Assembly: GCA_019912315.1 (NCBI GenBank)
Contig: JAIOJA010000074.1
Span: forward strand, 1-64,000
Direction of reading: 5' to 3'
DNA length: 64,000 nt
Source: Planctomycetota bacterium
GTDB lineage: Bacteria > Planctomycetota > UBA8742 > UBA2392
Numbering within the stretch: position 1 is the first letter of the stretch; each line of letters begins with the position of its first letter. The position numbers and the translations under genes are program-made. The notes under the pieces were generated by a model. It saw nothing but the letters and a program-made list of their open reading frames with translations, had not been told where the DNA came from and did not search any database. This document shows positions 16,973 through 26,887 of this stretch, piece by piece.

Positions 16973-16986
16973 GAGAAGCCATAGCC

Positions 16987-17787
16987 ATGAGCAACGTCAG
17001 TGGTCAGTGGTCAGTGGGTACAGGTCTGCTTCGGCTTGCCGGGCTGGTCCTCTGCACGATCGTCGGGTTGTCCGCCTGCGCCGGCCCCGACAGCTACACC
17101 GACGTCACGACCCTCACCGAGCTGCCGCCTGACCCGTACGTCTACACCCTCAACCCGGGCGACATCGTGCAGGTGGAAATTGAGGAAGACGAGGACTACG
17201 ACTGGGAAACCACAGTCCTGCCCGACGGCACCGCGACGTTCAAGTGGGCCGGCGAAATCGACGTCATGGGCATGACCCTGCGCGAAACCCGCGCCACGCT
17301 GAAACAGAAACTGGTGGACTACTACGTCGAGCCCACCATGACGCTGCACCTCAAGCGCGTGAACGGCCCGGACCCGATCATCTACATCGGCAACTTCGGC
17401 GGTGCCCATGACCGCGGTGGCGTGCCGCAACACGGCACGGGCGGCACCATTCCCTACCGGCGCAACATGGGTGTCATTGAGGCAATCGCGCTCGCGGGCG
17501 GCCCTGGCGAGCCGGATGTCGACGTCGCGCCCTATGTTTACGTCGTGCGCAATATCAAGAGCATCAAGGACCGCCAGACTTTCCGGTACGACCTGGCCGA
17601 GGCCGTCTACGGCAACAGCCCGGATCTGCCGCTGCACCCCGGTGACGTGATCTTCATGGACCAGAGCTGGCTGCAGGACATGGAGCGCGCCCTGGGCGTC
17701 TACTCGCGCATCGTCGGCAGCACCGCCAGCGGGCTGGGCTCCGCCCTGCTGATTGACACCATCGCCGACGGTGGACTGGCCGACTGA
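16987..17787 (+). CDS. Wza-type polysaccharide export outer-membrane lipoprotein
   Basis: The ATG at 16987 is chosen over an overlapping TTG at 16969. The 266-residue product has a signal with lipobox (LCTIVGLSAC), then the poly-export domain (YTLNPGDIVQVEIEEDEDYD, VLPDGTATFKWAGEIDVMGM) and a following SLBB-like domain (GGAHDRGGVPQHGTGG, then PGDVIFMDQSWL). It would form the outer-membrane channel of the exopolysaccharide exporter. Three copies of GTCAGTG lie within codons 4-10 and encode the odd N-terminal VSGQWSV. Directly follows the chain-length gene. Confidence 0.88.
   Translation: MSNVSGQWSVGTGLLRLAGLVLCTIVGLSACAGPDSYTDVTTLTELPPDPYVYTLNPGDIVQVEIEEDEDYDWETTVLPDGTATFKWAGEIDVMGMTLRETRATLKQKLVDYYVEPTMTLHLKRVNGPDPIIYIGNFGGAHDRGGVPQHGTGGTIPYRRNMGVIEAIALAGGPGEPDVDVAPYVYVVRNIKSIKDRQTFRYDLAEAVYGNSPDLPLHPGDVIFMDQSWLQDMERALGVYSRIVGSTASGLGSALLIDTIADGGLAD
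16996..17016. repeat. Three tandem copies of GTCAGTG at a gene start
   Basis: The 7-base unit occurs three times in direct order within the first ten codons of the Wza-like gene. It belongs to the same class of short-period tracts seen at several gene junctions in the window. Confidence 0.8.
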
Positions 17788-17865
17788 TTGTGCCGGTAGC
17801 GAGCGTGCTACTCCGAATTCCAGAATCTGAAATCCAAAGACACTTCCGGTCTGTACAAGGGCTCC

Positions 17866-18782
<917 letters not shown>

Positions 18783-18807
<25 letters not shown>

Positions 18808-20309
18808 AGCAGCAGCCCGTCAGGGAAACGCGCCGCGACTGTCAGGTCAAGCTCGCGCATGGCCGTGGACAGTTCAAGCTCGCCCGGCACGTCGTAGAAC
18901 CACACCACATAACCCCCTCGCCGCAGCGTTTGCCGCAACTCCGCGCGGGCGGCAGCGGCATCCGGAAACGGCTTCGCCTGCCGGGGCGGGCGCAGATTGT
19001 CAATCACGTCGTCGGCCGGCACGCCGGCGACGGCGTGCCCGGTGTGATAGATCAGCGCCTCGCGCCGGTTACTGTAAAGACTCGCCTCATCCGGCAGTTT
19101 CTGGACGGCCTCTATCAGGGCTGACTCGCGCCAGCGTTCCGCGGCGAACCCGAACCCCGACCGCGTGCCGATGTGCAGATCATAGAACCCGACAACATAG
19201 CCGAGCCCGACCAGCACGATCACGCCCAGCCAGCCCTTGCGCACCGCAGCCTTGCTGCGCGACCAGGTCCACACCAGCGTCACCAGCAGTAGCGCCAGCA
19301 GGGGCTCCAGCAGGCGCTCCTCGGGCATCAGGTCGTGGTCCAGCCACAGAAACGTGACGCCCAAAAGCGCCGCGTAGCAGCCCGCCATCAGCGCGAACAG
19401 CAGCGCCGCCGGCGAAAGCACGGACCCCCGCAGGCGGTCACGCACGGCCACAACGCAGCCCCACACCATCGCGCCGGACACGGCAATTGCCACCAGCGCC
19501 TTCAGGTGCCGGGGCAGCAGCTTCGGCGCCACCCAGGCCGCAATGCCGTGCCCCGTCGCCTCGAAGTGCAGCGTGCTCAGCCAGATGAAATTAACCACTC
19601 GAGAATCCAGCTCACCGGCGTGAAGCGCGCCCGCGACCCGCCAGCCCAGCGGCAGGGGCGCGACCGCCAGCGCGAACAGCGCGCCCCGCAAAACGCGCGC
19701 GCGCCGGTCGCCCGGCAGTTGCAGCACCCAGATCAGCGCCGCGCCCGCGAACGCGTAGCCCGCATAGCGCTGCATGATCGCCAGCCCCAGCAGCAGCCCG
19801 CCCATGATCAGCGCGCGTCGTGAGTTCTTTTCGGCAAATGTTAACAGGCAAAGTGTGCCCCCCAGCAGCAGCGCCAGAAACACCGCTTCGCTGCCGACGT
19901 AGCTGCTGGAGCGCAACAGCGGCGTCGCGATCGCCGCAAGCCACGCCGCGATCAGCGCCCCCCGGCGGTCTGCCGTTATGCGCAACACCAGCAGCCCGAT
20001 CAGCACCGCGCACAGCCCGTGGGCTGCGGCGTTCAGCCAGCGCGCAACTTCCTGTGGCGCAATCCCAAGGGCGACCCCCGGCGCGATCAACGCCGGGAAC
20101 AGCGGCGGCCAGGTCATCACGAAGGTCGCCTCGCCGTGAATGTTGGTCGCCAGCGGGCCCTCGCCCGCGGCGATGTGCCGCGCCACGTCAACGTACACCG
20201 CACCATCCGGCGTGGCCGAGGGCCCCGCGGTCGAGGTCAGGATGATCACGAGCAGCAGGCCGACCAGCGCCGGCGGCAGAAACATGGCGGTTAAGCGAGT
20301 CCATGGCAT
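18783..20309 (-). CDS. GT39-like membrane glycosyltransferase / dolichyl-phosphate-mannose transferase-like
   Basis: From the ATG at 20309 the 508-residue product has an N-terminal anchor, then TPDGAVYVDVARHIAAGEGP with the acidic residue expected in the first periplasmic loop of GT-C enzymes, ten or more hydrophobic helices, and a soluble C-terminal ~130 residues (SLYSNRREALIYHTGHAVAG, RGGYVVWFYDVPGELEL). This is the usual layout of ArnT/PMT-like proteins that use a polyprenyl-phosphate sugar. Located at the end of the exopolysaccharide region. Confidence 0.72.
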
Positions 20310-20370
20310 GGTCTGCAAGGATGCCAGCCTGCGGGGGGCTCATGCAACGCGGAATTGCTAAACTGCGAAC

Positions 20371-20616
20371 ATGGAAGCGGTCTACGTCTATATATGGAAG
20401 AGCGGCGAAGACGCCGAGGCCGTCCACTACTCTTTCAGCCCGGCCGATGGTGTTGTCGGCGTCATGAGTATTCTGCGCAAAACCGGCGACATGCACCTGC
20501 TGACGCCCTGCCCCGGCGACGACACGAACACCTGGTACCAGTGCGCCTGCAAAGCGGTCTGGAACCAGTGGGCCGTCGGCAAACTGCCCGAAACCACCCA
20601 GTACATTTACGGCTGA
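20371..20616 (+). CDS. Small hypothetical protein, 81 residues
   Basis: The product begins MEAVYVYIWKSGEDAEAVHY and contains SPADGVVGVMSILRKTGDMH and CPGDDTNTWYQCACKAVWNQ. It is aromatic-rich with three cysteines and no signal peptide. Codon usage matches neighbours. No family recognised. It ends 2 bp from the converging membrane-protein gene. Confidence 0.6.
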   Translation: MEAVYVYIWKSGEDAEAVHYSFSPADGVVGVMSILRKTGDMHLLTPCPGDDTNTWYQCACKAVWNQWAVGKLPETTQYIYG

Positions 20617-20618
20617 GG

Positions 20619-21272
20619 CTATCTTACCTTGGGCTTCTTGCGTTTCTTCTTGCCGGCCGTGGCGCCCGCGGTGTTGGATTTCTTGGGTCGGAAGCCCTTT
20701 TTCGGTATCAGCTCGTTCTTGTCGACAACCTGTCCGCGCTCGTTCAGCACGGGCTCGCCGCCCGCCTTCTTGATGACCTGCGCCTGCTGCATCCGGGTCA
20801 TGATGTCCTGCAGGCTTTCGCCCTCGGCGATCATGTAGTGCAGGTCGCGCAGGTGCGTCTTCAGGCTGATCCAGAAGAACGCCAACATGGCAAGCGTGAT
20901 CACGGGGCCCGCGCTGCGCACCAGCAGCGCCCGCCCGGCCTCGATTTCGTCGGGCTCGAAGGTCGTGCCGTAGGCAACCTGGGCGGCGAACAACACGATC
21001 ACCCCGCTGATGATGTTCGCGGTCAGCCCGTCGCGCAGGAAGCCCATGAACACCATGGCCACGCCCGCGATCGGCAGGCTGATCAGCAGAGTCAGCCAGG
21101 GGCCGATGTTCACGATCACGCCCGCGGCCTCAAGAATCACGGGCAGACTGACCAGCGCCATCAATGCGACGCTGAAAATGATCGCCAGGCGCTTCGCCTT
21201 TGGCGGAAACGGCTTGCCGGCCTTCAGGCTGCGCGTTTCATCACCACGCGCAAACGTGCCGGAAGACTTCAT
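20619..21272 (-). CDS. Four-helix membrane protein with basic C-terminal tail
   Basis: Start at 21272 (MKSSGTFARGDETRSLKAGK) avoids a longer start that overlaps the Nif3-like gene. The 217-residue product has four hydrophobic segments (RLAIIFSVALMALVSLPVIL, WLTLLISLPIAGVAMVFMG, NIISGVIVLFAAQVAYG, AGPVITLAMLAFFWISL) and a cytoplasmic tail ending in a Lys/Arg-rich cluster (GKKKRKKPKVR). Function unknown. Confidence 0.65.
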   Translation of the reverse strand: MKSSGTFARGDETRSLKAGKPFPPKAKRLAIIFSVALMALVSLPVILEAAGVIVNIGPWLTLLISLPIAGVAMVFMGFLRDGLTANIISGVIVLFAAQVAYGTTFEPDEIEAGRALLVRSAGPVITLAMLAFFWISLKTHLRDLHYMIAEGESLQDIMTRMQQAQVIKKAGGEPVLNERGQVVDKNELIPKKGFRPKKSNTAGATAGKKKRKKPKVR

Positions 21273-21288
21273 GAGCTGTTGGGAGGCT

Positions 21289-22386
21289 CTACGCCCCGCG
21301 CCAGAGTGAGGGTCCACGTTCGCTTACTTTCGTTTTCAGATCCGGGTACTGCTGCTTCAACAGCGCCGCCAGTTTGGGCCAGTGTTTCTGCTCAAGCGTA
21401 TAGTGGTCTGTCTCGATCAGCGCCATGCCCCGCTGATCAGCGGCCAGCCCGTGATGATGTTTCAGCTCGGCGGTCAGATACACGTCCGCGCCCTGGCTGA
21501 TGGCGTAGCCGGTAAAGTCGCTGCCCGCGCCGCTGCACAATGCCACGCGTTTGATTGGCTTCTGCGGGTCACCCATCACGCGGGTCACGAGAATCCCGAG
21601 ACCCTGAACCTTGCGGACAAATTCGTCCAGCGTCGTCTCATCGCACTTGGCGATGCGCGCGAGCCCGGTGCCGCCTTCTTTGTTATGCAGCGGGATCAGG
21701 TCATGGGCGACTTCTTCATAGGGGTGCGCGCCGATCATGGCGCTGATTACCCGCCCGGCAATTTCGCGCCGCAGCATGACTTCAAGTTTGACTTCGCCCG
21801 CCTTCTCCAGCGTGCCGGGCGTGCCGGTGAACGGGTTGGTGCGCCCCTCGACACCGCGAAAGCTGCCCTCGCCGGGCGTGCTGAAGCTGCAATGTTCGTA
21901 GTCGCCGATCACGCCCGCACCTTGGGCGCACATGGCCTCGCGTACTTTCTCGGCGTGGTCGGGCGGGACGAAGACAGCGAGCTTGTAGAAACGTTCACGC
22001 CCGGAATCGACCAGGGGCTTCACCTCGCGCAGCCCGAAAAGCTCGCTCAGGGTGTCGTTCAAGCCCCCGACGGCCGAGTCCAGGTTCGTGTGCAGGGCGA
22101 CCAGACTGATGCCGTGCTGAAACGCCTTGGCTACGAGACCGCCCTGCAACTCGCCGGCGTTCAGGCGCTTGATCGCGCGAAAGATAACGGGGTGATGGGT
22201 GACGACGACGTTGCAGCCGTTTTCGATGGCTTCGTCAAGCACGTTGTGGGTGACGTCCAGGCACAGCGCCACGCCGGTAACTTCCGCCTTGCTGTCGCCG
22301 ACGATTAAACCGACGTTGTCCCATTCCTCGGCCAGGGCAAAGGGGTACAGGCGATCAAAGAAATCGACCAGCGTGGAAACCTTCAT
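21289..22386 (-). CDS. Nif3-like dinuclear metal-center protein
   Basis: The N-terminal half begins MKVSTLVDFFDRLYPFALAE, then EWDNVGLIVGDSKAEVTGVA and NVVVTHHPVIFRAIKRL with the two adjacent metal-binding His, then LVALHTNLDSAVGGLNDTLS. A central ~120-residue insertion (FVPPDHAEKVREAMCAQGAG) is the YqfO-type insert domain, and the C-terminal ALCSGAGSDFTGYAISQGAD and ALIETDHYTLEQKHWPKLA supply the other metal ligands. At 365 residues it is the long form. Nif3-like proteins bind two metals; their substrate is unsettled, although they have been annotated as GTP cyclohydrolase type 2. Confidence 0.92.
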   Translation of the reverse strand: MKVSTLVDFFDRLYPFALAEEWDNVGLIVGDSKAEVTGVALCLDVTHNVLDEAIENGCNVVVTHHPVIFRAIKRLNAGELQGGLVAKAFQHGISLVALHTNLDSAVGGLNDTLSELFGLREVKPLVDSGRERFYKLAVFVPPDHAEKVREAMCAQGAGVIGDYEHCSFSTPGEGSFRGVEGRTNPFTGTPGTLEKAGEVKLEVMLRREIAGRVISAMIGAHPYEEVAHDLIPLHNKEGGTGLARIAKCDETTLDEFVRKVQGLGILVTRVMGDPQKPIKRVALCSGAGSDFTGYAISQGADVYLTAELKHHHGLAADQRGMALIETDHYTLEQKHWPKLAALLKQQYPDLKTKVSERGPSLWRGA

Positions 22387-22501
22387 GGTGCGAGCATAGC
22401 AACGGCGGCTTTGCCCCGCGACGGGCGGCGGGCGGCTCGAAAAACACTCCCGCGGCGCGTATGGTTCGTACTAGACTTGTGGGCTCGAAACGGAACAGGT
22501 T

Positions 22502-24247
22502 ATGAGTCAGAAACTGCTGGTTCCTCTTGGTGTGCTGGCGCTGCTGGTAATGGCGGCGCTTGCCGTCTGGATGCTGCTGCCGGATGACACACCCCGCGTG
22601 AACGTGGCTGGCGACAACACCCCCGAGACAAGGCCCGACAACGGCGCCTCGCCGCTTGATCTTAACCCGGACGATTTCCAGGCGGAAAAGCTCACGCCCG
22701 ACCCGGTAGTCTCGGAGCGCCCCCCGGAGCCCTTCAAGCCCGCGCCCAACTCGCGGCGTTTTGTCGTGAGCGGGCGAGTTGTTTCGCCCGGCGGCGCGGG
22801 AATCGCAAACGCGCGGGTGCAGTTCTTCGGCGAACAGAAGCTGCGTGACTGGCGAGGCGCCGGCTATACCGACGCCGGGGGCTACTATCGCATGTTGGCC
22901 TGGGCGCCTGATCTACGCGGAACCATGGCCAGTGACAGCTACGGGCGTGTCGCGGCGTCAACACCTGACGGCGCTCTCGGAGTAGGTGAGAGCACGCTGG
23001 TGCCGGATGGGCCCGAAGTCGCCATGCCCGATGTCGTGCTGGCGGAGGGAAGGGTGATTGAAGGGCAGGTCTTGACCGAAGACGGCTTGCCGGTGCCGGG
23101 CGCGGAAGTGACGGCGCGATCATCCGGGCGCGTTGAAGTCGCCACCCTGCGCGGGCGCACGCCGTCGGTCACCACGCGCCCATACGTCACCACGGTGATC
23201 GCGGACAGCGACGGGCGCTACCGCCTTCGACACATGCCGGGCGGCGAGTACGGGTTGACCGTCAGCGGCGGATATGCGGGCGAGGAGCTGGCGCAGACGC
23301 GAGTGGACCTGCGCCAGGAAACCTCGGGCTGGCAGGACCTGCGCGTCAGGCTGACCAACCAGGTGCGCGGCACGGTGGTGGACCAGGCCGGGCAGCCGGT
23401 CGCGGGCGCGGTTGTGCAACTGCGTCTGAAGGCGGCTGATGACGAAGATGCTGCGGCGGAAGACGGCGCGAAGACGACGGCGGACGTCATTCCGCGCCGC
23501 GACGGCGTGCGCCGCTTCGACGACGCAGCCCGCCTGCAGCCACTGGGGCGGACCGCATGCGTGACCGATGCGGCCGGACGGTTTGGGTTTAACAACCGTC
23601 CGGAAGGGGACTACGAACTGGTGACGCGCCTGGGCGAATCCGAGGTGTTGCTGGACGGCGTGATGATCAACCAGGCTGACTACCGGCTTGAAGTCAACGT
23701 CAACACGCTGGTTGCGGGCATTGTGCGCGACGCGCAGACCGGGCTGCCCGTGGAGAGTTTCGACGCGCGCCTGTTGCCCGGCGACGGCGAGACAGGGGTC
23801 AGTCCCTTCGAGCGCGTGAACGAGGACGGTCGCTTCGCACTGCACCCGGGCGGCGCCTACCTGTTCGCGAACCCGCCAGTTCGTCCCATGCGGGTGCGTA
23901 TCAGCGCGCCGGGATACGCGCCAGGGGTGGTGAACATCGGCAATCTGGGCGACGGTGAAGCCCGCCGCAACGTGGACGTCGAGCTTGCGCCGCTGTGCGA
24001 CCTGACCTTGCGCCTGAGTCTGGAAGGTCGCGGGCTGGACCTGGAGCCCGTCGCCCTGCTGTTTGATGATCGACTTGCCTACGACGGGTCCACGGACGAG
24101 GTTGGCATGATGCGCCTGCCGGAGGTCGCGCCGCAGACGTACCGTGTGCGCCTGATTCGCGCCGACGGCACGAAGCTGGAGGGTGAGTTGACGGTGCCCG
24201 CCCGTCGCGACGCGTCTCTTGAAGTTAAGCTTGTGCCAGTGAAGTAG
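22502..24247 (+). CDS. Anchored protein with repeated carboxypeptidase-regulatory-like domains
   Basis: An N-terminal membrane anchor (LLVPLGVLALLVMAALAVWM) precedes an acidic Pro-rich linker and then at least four beta-sandwich units of the carboxypeptidase regulatory type, each with a VSGRVVSPGGAGIANARV-like strand (others: EGQVLTEDGLPVPGAEVTA, RGTVVDQAGQPVAGAVVQL, AGIVRDAQTGLPVESFDA). These transthyretin-like folds are adhesive or structural and common in Planctomycetota. The 581-residue protein probably faces the periplasm. A paralogous design occurs at 45466-46875. Confidence 0.8.
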   Translation: MSQKLLVPLGVLALLVMAALAVWMLLPDDTPRVNVAGDNTPETRPDNGASPLDLNPDDFQAEKLTPDPVVSERPPEPFKPAPNSRRFVVSGRVVSPGGAGIANARVQFFGEQKLRDWRGAGYTDAGGYYRMLAWAPDLRGTMASDSYGRVAASTPDGALGVGESTLVPDGPEVAMPDVVLAEGRVIEGQVLTEDGLPVPGAEVTARSSGRVEVATLRGRTPSVTTRPYVTTVIADSDGRYRLRHMPGGEYGLTVSGGYAGEELAQTRVDLRQETSGWQDLRVRLTNQVRGTVVDQAGQPVAGAVVQLRLKAADDEDAAAEDGAKTTADVIPRRDGVRRFDDAARLQPLGRTACVTDAAGRFGFNNRPEGDYELVTRLGESEVLLDGVMINQADYRLEVNVNTLVAGIVRDAQTGLPVESFDARLLPGDGETGVSPFERVNEDGRFALHPGGAYLFANPPVRPMRVRISAPGYAPGVVNIGNLGDGEARRNVDVELAPLCDLTLRLSLEGRGLDLEPVALLFDDRLAYDGSTDEVGMMRLPEVAPQTYRVRLIRADGTKLEGELTVPARRDASLEVKLVPVK

Positions 24248-24407
24248 TGCCGACCTGGCGAAGGGCGTCCTCGAAGGCGAAGCGCGTGCGGCGCGTGGTG
24301 AGGAACCTTGCCAGTTCGCGGCGGCGCAACTCGGCGCGCTGTACGCTGTTCAGCAGGCGCGCGTAGCAGGGTGAAGCCTTGGCGATTTTTTCGGTCTGTG
24401 CTTTCAT
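24225..24407 (-). CDS. Possible small basic protein, 60 residues
   Basis: An ORF begins MKAQTEKIAKASPCYARLLN and is rich in Arg and Ala. It overlaps the end of the preceding plus-strand gene by 23 bp and has no clear ribosome-binding site. It is the only coding candidate in the 332-bp gap 24248-24579, which otherwise shows nothing recognisable. Confidence 0.3.
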   Translation of the reverse strand: MKAQTEKIAKASPCYARLLNSVQRAELRRRELARFLTTRRTRFAFEDALRQVGTTSLAQA

Positions 24408-24579
24408 GGTCCGTTTCCCGCCCTTACTACCCTGTCATTGCCATAGACGTTACGCGGCTTTCAGAAGTTCCCGGATTTGCGGGGTATGGCAGAAACTCAG
24501 CGTCAGGTCTCACTGGTGGCATTCACACCGATGCTGTTCTACAATCTGCCCACTCCCCACCGTGTTCGCGAGAGCACCC

Positions 24580-25014
24580 ATGCAGCCAAATCAGCCAGGA
24601 CCGACGCCGCGGCGTCCTTCGCAACGCCCACGACCCGCTGGGATCCGACCAGCCACACCGAACATCCCGCGCAACGACCTTCCGCCGGGGATGGGCGGGG
24701 ATAAGCACGGCTATTCTCCTCAGGCGTACCAGGCCCAGCCCGGCGCGCCGGCCCAGCACACCAACGCCGGCTACCAGCAGCCCTATCAGCAACACGCACA
24801 GTATGCGCCACCGCCTGTTCAGGCGAGTGGCATGAATCCCAAGGCGCTCGGCGGAATCGGGATCGGCGCCCTGCTGATCATCGTCGGCATCGGCGCGACC
24901 ATGTACAGCTACGATTCGGCCGCTGATGGCGGCAGCTACACCATCTGGTGGGGGCCGGTACTGTTCGGCGTGATCACGCTGATTGGCGGGATTGCCGGGC
25001 TGTTCAAGAGATAA
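24580..25014 (+). CDS. Proline/glutamine-rich protein with two membrane helices
   Basis: The 144-residue product starts MQPNQPGPTPRRPSQRPRPA and has a Pro/Gln/Tyr-rich disordered N-terminal ~85 residues, then two hydrophobic helices (LGGIGIGALLIIVGIGATMY and PVLFGVITLIGGIAGLFKR) flanking a short loop. Such proteins are common in bacteria with disordered cytoplasmic tails; function unknown. It is 20 bp upstream of the VOC gene. Confidence 0.65.
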   Translation: MQPNQPGPTPRRPSQRPRPAGIRPATPNIPRNDLPPGMGGDKHGYSPQAYQAQPGAPAQHTNAGYQQPYQQHAQYAPPPVQASGMNPKALGGIGIGALLIIVGIGATMYSYDSAADGGSYTIWWGPVLFGVITLIGGIAGLFKR

Positions 25015-25034
25015 TCGACCGCTAACCTGCGCGC

Positions 25035-25454
25035 ATGAGCGAATCATTGCGAGGCGTGGCGGGCAAACCGGGCTTCACCCACCTGGCCCTGCGCTGCCTG
25101 GATACAACGGCCACGGCGAAGTTCTATCAGGCCGTCTGCGGCATGAGCATTGTGCATGAGAGGGCCGGCGACAACATGCCCGTCTACTGGGTATCGGCGC
25201 GACCGCTGGGTCTGGATTTCGTGCTGGTGCTGCTGGGCGGCGGAGAGTCCGGCCCCGCGCCGCGGATGGACCACCTGGGATTTACGGTTGAGAGTCGCGA
25301 GCACGTTGACCGCGTGGCGGCCAAAGCCCGCGAGCTGGGCATCCTGCAGTACGAGCCCCAGGACAGCGGCCCGCCCGTGGGTTACTGGACGATCATCCGC
25401 GACCCTGATGGCAACTGGGTAGAGTTCAGTTGCGGCCAGGACATTCGGTTTTAG
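25035..25454 (+). CDS. VOC-family (glyoxalase-fold) protein
   Basis: The 139-residue protein contains the two beta-alpha-beta-beta-beta modules of the vicinal oxygen chelate fold. GFTHLALRCLDTTATAKFYQ holds the first metal His, PRMDHLGFTVESREHVDRV the second, and IIRDPDGNWVEFSC the terminal Glu motif typical of glyoxalase/bleomycin-resistance-like proteins. The substrate cannot be inferred. Confidence 0.85.
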   Translation: MSESLRGVAGKPGFTHLALRCLDTTATAKFYQAVCGMSIVHERAGDNMPVYWVSARPLGLDFVLVLLGGGESGPAPRMDHLGFTVESREHVDRVAAKARELGILQYEPQDSGPPVGYWTIIRDPDGNWVEFSCGQDIRF

Positions 25455-25523
25455 CCAATAGCCAATGGGCGCAGATTCAGCATAATGTAGCTGTCCCCGA
25501 CGCCTTCCCCTGGCGTGCGACCC

Positions 25524-26846
25524 ATGCGAGTTTTCCAGCTGGTAGCCATCGTTGCGTTCACTGCGCTGCTGCATGCGCAGGCTGAGGCGCTGCCCTATCA
25601 TCCGTCACAGGCCGGCTATCACGACGCAACCGTTGCGCTGGCTGAATATTGCCTTGAGAACAAGCTGTTCTCCGAGGCGCGCCTGCTGTGTGAAAAGGTC
25701 AGCGGCGACAAGGCCGAGCGCGCCAAAGAGATCATCGGCGAGTGCGACGGCAAGGACGACGACTACACGGCCGAGAGCTGGGGCGGCTACCTTGATCGTC
25801 GCGAAGGCGTGATGAAACGCCGGGCAGCAGGTGCAACCCAGGCCGGCCTGAGCGCCAGGGAGCTTCTCTATCTCGACCCGGACGATGTCGCTGCCAACGA
25901 GACGATGGGGCACAAGTGGCTGGACGGGCTGGGCTGGTTGCTGAAAGCGACGCACGAAAGGCTGAGTCCGCATGTTCTGGACCCTGACGATGACAAGCCC
26001 GACCGGGAAGTGACATGGGAAGCGCCCTACGTGCTGGTGGGCGAGCATTTCACGCTGGTGACCGACCTGGACTGGAAGCGCGCAAAAAAATACGTCGGGC
26101 TGCTGGATCGTTTCCACGGGGTCTTCTTTGAGTTGCTGGGCGACGTGATTCCGGATCGCGGCGGGCCAAACGTCGTGTGGTGCTGCAAGGATGCCGCGAC
26201 GTTCGTGGCGTTCAGCAAACAGGTCGGGCACCCCATGACCGAGAATCACGGCGGGCTGCACGTGGGGGCCCTCGAGGCCGTGCTGATCAACGCTGAGCGC
26301 TGCGACTATGTAGGGCGCAAGAACAAGTCCCACGACAATCTGGCGCGCACCATGTACCACGAATGCGCGCACAGGCTGGTGGAAAGCGGGCTGCGGGGCA
26401 GGCGCGGCGGCTGGGGCAGCTACGAGTTGGCCGGCACTACAGAGCACGCCTGGATTGTCGAGAGCATCGCCATTGTCTTCGAGGGGCTGGAGATATCCGC
26501 AAGCAAGCACAAGCTGAAGGGACTTGAGGACCAGCGCACGTACATCATTGACCGCAACTGGAAGGGCAAGGACGGCAAGGTGCCCGCGCTTCAGCCGATC
26601 TTCGCGCAGGGGTTTACCGGCTTTGCGGGCGCTTCACCTATACCGAACGTCGAGAAATACGCCTTGGCCGGAGCGGTGGGCTGGTACTGCCTGTTCGAAA
26701 AGGCGGCTGATTACCGCAAGCCCTACCTGACGCTCCTGGTCGACTACTATCGCACAGATACTACACGCAAAGACTTCGACAAGCGCTTCGGCGTGAAGCT
26801 GGGCGACTTCGAGACCGCCTGGCGCGAATGGGTGTTGAAGCTGTAG
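25524..26846 (+). CDS. Secreted zinc-metallopeptidase-like protein (HExxH)
   Basis: A signal peptide is visible (MRVFQLVAIVAFTALLHAQA). The 440-residue protein contains an HExxH motif, His279-Glu280-Cys-Ala-His283, within ARTMYHECAHRLVESGL, and downstream TEHAWIVESIAIVFEGLE offers a Glu as the third zinc ligand, as in gluzincins. A tetratricopeptide-like N-terminal region precedes it. The arrangement resembles the DUF1570 type seen in planctomycetes. Compare the larger protein at 33596-35599. Confidence 0.7.
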   Translation: MRVFQLVAIVAFTALLHAQAEALPYHPSQAGYHDATVALAEYCLENKLFSEARLLCEKVSGDKAERAKEIIGECDGKDDDYTAESWGGYLDRREGVMKRRAAGATQAGLSARELLYLDPDDVAANETMGHKWLDGLGWLLKATHERLSPHVLDPDDDKPDREVTWEAPYVLVGEHFTLVTDLDWKRAKKYVGLLDRFHGVFFELLGDVIPDRGGPNVVWCCKDAATFVAFSKQVGHPMTENHGGLHVGALEAVLINAERCDYVGRKNKSHDNLARTMYHECAHRLVESGLRGRRGGWGSYELAGTTEHAWIVESIAIVFEGLEISASKHKLKGLEDQRTYIIDRNWKGKDGKVPALQPIFAQGFTGFAGASPIPNVEKYALAGAVGWYCLFEKAADYRKPYLTLLVDYYRTDTTRKDFDKRFGVKLGDFETAWREWVLKL

Positions 26847-26887
26847 TCACGTGGTATCCTTGTATGTACTGACACGAGGATTCAGCC

